DNA of 53,084 nucleotides, taken from contig CAILLK010000136.1 in the NCBI GenBank assembly GCA_903835005.1, forward strand, positions 1 to 53,084, written 5' to 3'. Shown piece by piece: positions 48,212-53,084 of the stretch. Position 1 is the first letter of the stretch. The number at the start of each line of letters is the position of its first letter. Origin of the DNA: an uncultured Bacteroidota bacterium (GTDB lineage: Bacteria > Bacteroidota > Bacteroidia > Chitinophagales > Chitinophagaceae). The translations under genes were made by a program, and so were the position numbers. The notes below the pieces were generated by a model, which worked only from the letters and a program-made list of their open reading frames with translations, searched no databases and was not told the origin of the DNA.

Positions 48212-49243
48212 CTAGCTAACATCCGGCATCTCCACCTTTATTTGTTTCATCACCTCCGAAAATATTTTGTAAGATCTGATTCTTGATTCCTGATTATAGA
48301 TATAAGAAGTGGCCATGATCTCATTGATGCCGGTTTGGTGCAGAAAGGATTTTAATTGTCTTTCGAGGCTGGTGGGGCTACCAACAAATGCGTAAGTAAG
48401 CATTTGCTCCATTGCAGCCTCCACCTCTGGCGACCACCTATTATCAGCAGGCGCTACGGGAGGTTGCAACTGCTGCCGCCTGCCGGTAATAATACCACTG
48501 AATAACTGCTTAACGGATGTAAAAAGAAATTGCGCTTCCTCATCAGTATCTGCAGCTACCACATTAACACAGGCAAGCACATATGGCTGCTGCAGGTGTG
48601 CCGATGGTACAAACCGCTGACGGTAAAGTCTTATGGCAGTAAGAAACTGTGCCGGGGCAAAATGGCTGGCAAACGCATAGGGCAACCCCATAGATGCCCC
48701 TACAATGGCGCTGTCTGTACTTGATCCCAGTATCCACATAGGTATGTCGAGACCTTCGCCCGGTATGGCACGTACTTTGGCTGTGCTGTTGTCGGCTGAA
48801 AAAAGGTATTGCAGCATTTCCAGATCGGCAATAAAATTGTGTTCAGCTTCGAAGTTGTGGCCTCTTATGGCCTTTGCTGTAAGCTGGTCGGTGCCGGGGG
48901 CGCGGCCAAGTCCGAGATCTATCCGTCCGGGGTATAATGAGGCCAGTGTGCCGAACTGCTCCGCAATAAGCAATGGAGCATGATTGGGCAACATAATGCC
49001 CCCTGACCCAACCCTGATAGTGGAAGTGCCTCCGGCTATATGCCCTATAAGAATAGATGTGGCAGAACTTGCAACACCAGGCATGTTGTGGTGCTCTGCA
49101 AACCAGTAACGGGTGTAACCAAACTGTTCGGCATTGCGGGCCAGGTTCATACTGTTGCGGAACGCATCAGCAGCGGTTTGTCCTTGCGCGATGGTAGCCA
49201 GGTCCAGGGCTGAGTATGGAATTGTTGTGTTGTATGTTTTCAT
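48212..49243 (-). CDS. LLM-class flavin-dependent oxidoreductase
   Basis: This 343-aa protein belongs to the bacterial luciferase-like superfamily. It shows [25 protein letters not shown], then [25 protein letters not shown] and [20 protein letters not shown], all hallmark segments of the TIM-barrel flavin fold (YhbW-type). Substrate unknown. It stands alone, 93 bp upstream of the dehydrogenase gene on the transcript. Confidence 0.95.
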   Translation of the reverse strand: MKTYNTTIPYSALDLATIAQGQTAADAFRNSMNLARNAEQFGYTRYWFAEHHNMPGVASSATSILIGHIAGGTSTIRVGSGGIMLPNHAPLLIAEQFGTLASLYPGRIDLGLGRAPGTDQLTAKAIRGHNFEAEHNFIADLEMLQYLFSADNSTAKVRAIPGEGLDIPMWILGSSTDSAIVGASMGLPYAFASHFAPAQFLTAIRLYRQRFVPSAHLQQPYVLACVNVVAADTDEEAQFLFTSVKQLFSGIITGRRQQLQPPVAPADNRWSPEVEAAMEQMLTYAFVGSPTSLERQLKSFLHQTGINEIMATSYIYNQESRIRSYKIFSEVMKQIKVEMPDVS

Positions 49244-49598
49244 CTACTAGTGTATCTTTATTTGCGACCTCCCCATTCCAAAGCCAGGGTGCAAATTTCG
49301 GATTAAAATGCGGAAGACCTGATGTTTTGCATCAGCTACTATTTATCTAAGCTGCGATACCCAAATAGATTAAAATGATGCAATCTTGCATCCGGCCTTG
49401 ATTTGTGTTTTTTATCCGTCTTTTTCAGTTCAGTGAGCTTACTAATCAGGTGCCTCACAAGAAAGCGATCCTATAATCTTAAGCGAGATCTGTATCTTGA
49501 AACTTATTCCTGATTATTTTAAAAAAAAGGATATTCTCCCGATTGTATTCTTAAATTAGCAGTCAAACCATTTTAGTATCAATAACCTTCTTGATGAT
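49244..49598. other. Intergenic region between LLM oxidoreductase and sigma factor genes
   Basis: These 355 bases separate divergent genes and must hold both promoters. I see no gene. A short inverted repeat GATGTTTTGCATC (49320-49332) and TATCTTGA near 49492 (close to a -7 box) are the only features noticed. Neither is convincing. Confidence 0.4.
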
Positions 49599-50153
49599 TT
49601 GCGGTCGGGAGACCAGCAGGCTTTTAAGCAACTGGTAGATACCTACCAGCAAAAGGTGTTAAATACAGCCATAAGCATGGTTCAGGATCATGGTATGGCG
49701 GAGGATATCACCCAGGAGGTTTTTATAACAGTATACAAATCACTGCTTTCATTTAATGCCCGTTCGAGCATGAGCACCTGGATTTACCGGATTACTGTAA
49801 ACAAGTGTCTCGACCATTTGAGGGCGGGTAACCGGAAAAAAAGATTCGGGATAATCAGTTCTCTTTTCCATAAAGACACCGGTGAAGAAATTCACAGTAA
49901 ACCCCATTTCGACCATCCCGGTATATTGCTGGAGCAAAAGGAAAAGGCCCGCTACCTGTTTGAAGCCATTGAATCTCTGCCAGAAACCCAGAAAACCGTT
50001 TTTGTTTTGGCGCATGTAGAAGAATTACCTCAAAAAGACATTGCTGAAATAATGAATTTATCGGTGAAGGCAGTCGAATCTTTACTGCAGAGGGCAAAAA
50101 ATAATTTAAGAAAAAAATTAGGAACCATTTATTCGAAGGAAAACAGGAGTTAA
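49599..50153 (+). CDS. ECF-type RNA polymerase sigma factor
   Basis: This protein of about 184 aa has sigma region 2 (LVDTYQQKVLNTAISMVQDHGMAEDITQEVFITVYKSL, and STWIYRITVNKCLDHLR) and region 4 (LPETQKTVFVLAHVEELPQKDIAEIMNLSVKAVESLLQRAKNNL). Family N-termini usually start a few residues before DLRSGDQQAF. However, the frame is open only from 49560 and holds no ATG or GTG before 49599, so a TTG (49599) or another rare start is needed. It heads an operon with a membrane protein and a CpxP-like protein. Confidence 0.93.
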   Translation: MRSGDQQAFKQLVDTYQQKVLNTAISMVQDHGMAEDITQEVFITVYKSLLSFNARSSMSTWIYRITVNKCLDHLRAGNRKKRFGIISSLFHKDTGEEIHSKPHFDHPGILLEQKEKARYLFEAIESLPETQKTVFVLAHVEELPQKDIAEIMNLSVKAVESLLQRAKNNLRKKLGTIYSKENRS

Positions 50154-50171
50154 AACGTCTAAATCAATGTT

Positions 50172-50474
50172 ATGGAAAATAACAGCAATAAAGAATTATG
50201 GATTAATGAAGTACTCACCAGTACTAAGGGTATGGCAAGGCCCCAGCCTGGGGCGGAACTATACACCAGCATTATGCAAAAGCTGGATGATAATAAAGAA
50301 GGTATAAAAGTCAGGGTCCCGCTAAGGCAATGGGCTGCTGCTGCCGTATTGCTGCTTGCTGTTAATACAGGGTCAGTTTTATACTACACGTCCCGGAGCG
50401 GCAAAACAAATGAGAAAAGTTCGGGTAATTCGTTTACCATGGAAATTGTATCAACGCCAACTTATAATTATTAA
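50172..50474 (+). CDS. Short membrane protein, anti-sigma-like
   Basis: The 100-aa product has a soluble N-terminal part (MENNSNKELWINEVLTSTKG) and one membrane helix (about 53-70, QWAAAAVLLLAVNTGSVLYY), with a Ser-rich periplasmic tail. It follows the sigma factor gene by 18 bp. Topology and position fit a small anti-sigma factor, though no zinc-binding motif is present. Confidence 0.7.
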   Translation: MENNSNKELWINEVLTSTKGMARPQPGAELYTSIMQKLDDNKEGIKVRVPLRQWAAAAVLLLAVNTGSVLYYTSRSGKTNEKSSGNSFTMEIVSTPTYNY

Positions 50475-50477
50475 CTG

Positions 50478-51095
50478 ATGACCGATAATAAAGGATACAG
50501 GATTTGGCAATGGGCTGTTTTGCTCCTGGTATTGTGCAATATCGGGCTAATGGTTACGCTATGGCTTAAACCACAGAGGGAAGGGCCTCCACCGCGCAGC
50601 GGCGGCGGCCCGAGGGACCAGCTGATAGTCAGCCTCAAATTCACTGATGATCAGATTAAAAAATATGACATGCTCATTGATGATCATCAGCGTGCCATGC
50701 GTAAGCTGAGAGAGCAGGGAGCTGAGCTAAGGGAGCATTTGTTTTCGGGGTTAGGTAAGGGACCTGTTATGGATGGTGTAGCGGATTCAATGTCGGCGGC
50801 AATTGGTAACAATCAAAAATCAATAGAACTGGTTACTTATCATCACTTTCAGCAGGTAAGGGATTTATGTACGGATCAGCAGAAGCAGGAATTTGATAAA
50901 ATAATCAGTGGTATATTAAAGAATATGAATGGCAATTCCGGGGGGAGAAGACCGCCTCCGCCACGTGATGGACGACCAGAAGGCAGGCCAGATGGCCCGC
51001 CAAACGGCGATCCAGGCCCGCCACAGGGCGATGCAGGTTCTCCACCTCCTCCAAGGAATAATGATGGCCCACTACCATCTACAGATGGTCATTAA
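50478..51095 (+). CDS. CpxP/Spy-like periplasmic metal-sensor protein
   Basis: This 205-aa protein has an N-terminal membrane anchor (about 10-30), then a helical LTxxQ-like domain (LKFTDDQIKKYDMLIDDHQRAMRKLREQG; LCTDQQKQEFDKII), as in periplasmic heavy-metal sensors of the CpxP/ZraP type. The C-terminal 50 residues are Pro/Gly/Arg/Asp rich (GGRRPPPPRDGRPEGR) and probably disordered. It starts three bases after the preceding stop. Together with the sigma/anti-sigma pair it suggests an envelope or copper stress response. Confidence 0.83.
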   Translation: MTDNKGYRIWQWAVLLLVLCNIGLMVTLWLKPQREGPPPRSGGGPRDQLIVSLKFTDDQIKKYDMLIDDHQRAMRKLREQGAELREHLFSGLGKGPVMDGVADSMSAAIGNNQKSIELVTYHHFQQVRDLCTDQQKQEFDKIISGILKNMNGNSGGRRPPPPRDGRPEGRPDGPPNGDPGPPQGDAGSPPPPRNNDGPLPSTDGH

Positions 51096-51113
51096 ATTCA
51101 TTAATTTAGCAGG

Positions 51114-51905
51114 ATGAAGAAATCCTGCTTTATTATTTTATTGCTGGCTGGCCTGCAAATGGTTGTAGTACCTGCTGTTTTTGCCCAACAAAAATCAGGA
51201 GCTGCGGCAAAGGGTAAGATCAGGATTGTTTTTGAACCTGTTTTTAACAGGTTGCCATTGGCGCTGAGGGACAGGTATTATGTGGATGAAGCCAATGATA
51301 CTATTTATTTTGATGCCTTTAAATTTTACATATCCAATATAACTCTTGAAGGTCCCGGCTTTAAGCAGGAGGTAAGTACCGCCCATCTTTTTGATATTGA
51401 AGATAGTGCTGCATCAGAAATTATTGTTGATGGATTCCCGAACCAGCAATATAAGTCCCTTAGTTTTACCATAGGTGTGGATAGCATTGTAAATACCTCC
51501 GGGGCCAATGACGGAGATCTGGACCCGGTAAAAGGTATGTACTGGACCTGGAACAGCGGTTATATTATGGCCAAGCTGGAAGGAAGATCGAACTCATGCC
51601 CAACGCTGCATCATGCTTTTGAATACCACATCGGGGGTTATAAACCTCCTTATAATACTGCCAGGAAGGTTGCTGATTTATCAGTTCAATTCAGATGGTC
51701 ATTTGATAATACCAGTGAGGATATTGAGCGATGGAATTCAAAAGAACATGTTGCCACTATAAGGATATGGGCCGATGTGGCGGCCTGGCTGAAAGGGGTT
51801 GACCTTGGGAAAACCAACAGCGTTGTTATACCCGGTAAAGATGCTGCTATAATGGCCGACCATTATGCTAAAATGTTTACAGCCCATTCAATTCATGTGG
51901 AATAA
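51114..51905 (+). CDS. mbnP: MbnP-family copper-binding protein
   Basis: The 263-aa product has a signal peptide (MKKSCFIILLLAGLQMVVVP, cleavage near AQQ). The fold region carries the family signature GVDSIVNTSG, then LDPVKGMYWTWNSGYI and KLEGRS. In known MbnP proteins a Trp is oxidised to kynurenine by the partner MbnH and helps bind copper. Here the MbnH-type gene follows with a one-base overlap. Trp residues in YWTWNSG are candidates. Confidence 0.88.
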   Translation: MKKSCFIILLLAGLQMVVVPAVFAQQKSGAAAKGKIRIVFEPVFNRLPLALRDRYYVDEANDTIYFDAFKFYISNITLEGPGFKQEVSTAHLFDIEDSAASEIIVDGFPNQQYKSLSFTIGVDSIVNTSGANDGDLDPVKGMYWTWNSGYIMAKLEGRSNSCPTLHHAFEYHIGGYKPPYNTARKVADLSVQFRWSFDNTSEDIERWNSKEHVATIRIWADVAAWLKGVDLGKTNSVVIPGKDAAIMADHYAKMFTAHSIHVE

Positions 51906-52942
51906 TGCAGGCCAGGTTATTGAAATATTGTATTACCTGCTGCATTATTGCATTTATAGCCATCTGCGCTACAGGTTTTGACAGGAAGCAGGAAGATATC
52001 CGTTTTGTGGTTCCGAAGGGATGGCCTAAGCCTGTTTATAATTTAGCTAAGAACAAGATTACCGAAGCGGGGTTTGAATTGGGCAGGAAGCTGTTTTATG
52101 ACCCCATTTTATCCAGAGATGGGACCATCTCCTGCGCCAGTTGCCATGCACAATGGTCGGGGTTTACGCATGGTGATCATGGGCTTAGCCATGGCATTGA
52201 TGGCAGGAAGGGCAGGCGCAATTCTCTGACCTTATTTAACCTGGCGTGGAACAAATCTTTTATGTGGGATGGTGGTGTAAATCATCTGGAAGTGCAGCCC
52301 CTGGCCCCAATAGCCAACCCTGCCGAAATGGGTAACAACCTGGCACAGGTGGTGAAAAACCTTGATACAGCCAATGGATACCATCTGCGATTTTATAATG
52401 CATTCGGCGACAGTACTATTACCGGTCAGCGTGTACTCAAGGCTTTGGCGCAGTTTTTGGTTATGTTTGAATCATATAATTCAAAGTATGATAAATATGT
52501 GCGTAATGAACCCGGGGGAGAAATGACGGAGCAGGAGATCAGCGGGCTGAAGCTATTCCGGCAGAACTGCGAGAGCTGCCATAAAGAGCCGTTGTTTACC
52601 AATTACGAATTTGAGAATATAGGTCTGGCCCCTGATGCAGGACTTAAGGATTTTGGCCGGATGGCGATAACCGGTGACCCGAAAGACTCGCTGAAATTCA
52701 GAGTACCTTCACTGCGCAACATTATCATGAGTTATCCCTATATACATGATGGACGGTTTAATACGCTGATGCAGGTGATGGATCATTATACCGATGGCAT
52801 TATAGATGGCCCAACACTGGCTAAAGAACTCAAGACACCCATGATTCTTACCATACAGGACAAGCAGGATATCATTGCTTTCCTGAAAACGCTTACTGAT
52901 AAGGAGTTTCTGATGGATAGCAGGCTGAAGGAGGTGAGATAA
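51905..52942 (+). CDS. mbnH: MbnH-like di-haem cytochrome c peroxidase-family protein
   Basis: This 345-aa periplasmic protein has an N-terminal signal/anchor and two haem c sites, CASCH (77-81) and CESCH (222-226). It has the family segments LGRKLFYDP, FTHGDHGLSHG, RNSLTLFNLAWN, and FRVPSLRNI with PYIHDGRF. In the known pair MbnH uses a high-valent di-haem state to modify MbnP. The gene overlaps the MbnP stop, indicating coupled translation. Its stop is followed at once by an 8-bp tandem repeat array. Confidence 0.9.
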   Translation: MQARLLKYCITCCIIAFIAICATGFDRKQEDIRFVVPKGWPKPVYNLAKNKITEAGFELGRKLFYDPILSRDGTISCASCHAQWSGFTHGDHGLSHGIDGRKGRRNSLTLFNLAWNKSFMWDGGVNHLEVQPLAPIANPAEMGNNLAQVVKNLDTANGYHLRFYNAFGDSTITGQRVLKALAQFLVMFESYNSKYDKYVRNEPGGEMTEQEISGLKLFRQNCESCHKEPLFTNYEFENIGLAPDAGLKDFGRMAITGDPKDSLKFRVPSLRNIIMSYPYIHDGRFNTLMQVMDHYTDGIIDGPTLAKELKTPMILTIQDKQDIIAFLKTLTDKEFLMDSRLKEVR

Positions 52943-53084
52943 TGTGACAATGTGATAATGTGATAATGTGATAATGTGATAATGTGATAATGTGATAATG
53001 TGATAATGTGATAATGTGATAATGTGATAATGTGATAATGTGATAATGTGATAATGTGATAATGTGATAATGTGATAATGTGAT
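52941..53084. repeat. 8-bp tandem repeat array
   Basis: The unit AATGTGAT occurs 18 times to the window edge, with one T-to-C change in the first unit. It begins at the second base of the mbnH stop codon. The array may continue beyond the window. Perfect identity suggests recent slippage. Confidence 0.97.

Noticed and set aside
52941-53084. CRISPR array or origin iterons at the window end
   Set aside because: The unit is only 8 bp with no spacers; it is a simple tandem repeat.

Overview
The window is a Bacteroidota chromosome segment, probably from the Chitinophagaceae or a near relative. The signs are promoters of the TTTG / TAnnTTTG type, little use of Shine-Dalgarno sequences, an integrase of the Bacteroidota tyrosine-recombinase type (LKHSH instead of LRHTF), and host genes typical of that phylum (WG-repeat protein, MbnP/MbnH pair, ECF sigma operon). 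Most of it is one complete-looking temperate siphovirus prophage, about 43.8 kb (232 to 44098), integrated into a tRNA-Lys(CTT) gene. A 44-bp direct repeat, running from the anticodon loop to the first C of the 3' CCA, flanks the prophage.

Layout. 1-137: 3' end (domains V and VI) of a group II intron. 201-277: intact tRNA-Lys with its promoter and attL. 379-1641 (+): integrase. 1679-24455 (-): late genes. Read in transcription order these are a ParB-like/DNA methyltransferase fusion, small and large terminase, portal, prohead protease, major capsid, connectors, tail tube, lysozyme, tail completion protein, a 1314-aa tape measure protein, baseplate/tail-tip proteins, a fibre-like protein and membrane/lysis candidates. 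24456-24768: a 313-bp non-coding boundary. 24769-42091 (-): early genes, namely RuvC-like nuclease, DUF1643, ASCH, DnaA-domain-IV protein, replication initiator, SNF2 helicase, C5 methyltransferase, helicase-methyltransferase fusion, NinB-like protein, exonuclease, RecT and many small ORFs. 42224-43306: divergent Cro-like/S24 repressor switch. 43326-43902 (+): two probable lysogenic-conversion genes (zinc ribbon membrane protein, lipoprotein) next to attR.

Beyond attR (44099-46920) lies an older accessory layer: a PIN toxin-antitoxin pair, a WG-repeat protein, a broken serine recombinase and two more partial copies of the tRNA-Lys 3' end. The same tRNA has therefore been used as an insertion site more than once. 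From 46926 the host backbone resumes with a zinc alcohol dehydrogenase, a luciferase-like flavin oxidoreductase, and an ECF sigma / short membrane protein / CpxP-like / MbnP / MbnH operon. The window ends in an 8-bp tandem repeat array.

How the parts work together. The integrase and repressor maintain lysogeny. The early operon supplies recombination (exonuclease + RecT), replication (an initiator carrying iteron-like repeats inside its own gene, lambda-style) and an unusually large DNA-modification set with no restriction enzyme. The late operon builds a long non-contractile-tailed virion. The most notable new signal is a conserved 18-bp sequence, GGTAAAATATAACTTTTT, which recurs just after stop codons and 15-50 nt upstream of at least five late genes. 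It looks like a phage-specific late promoter or operator. Other points of interest are the seven-repeat C5 methyltransferase, the helicase-methyltransferase fusion with altered motifs, the 30-residue tandem duplication in the third methyltransferase, the 90-bp repeat gene, and Sec signal peptides on proteins in the virion block.
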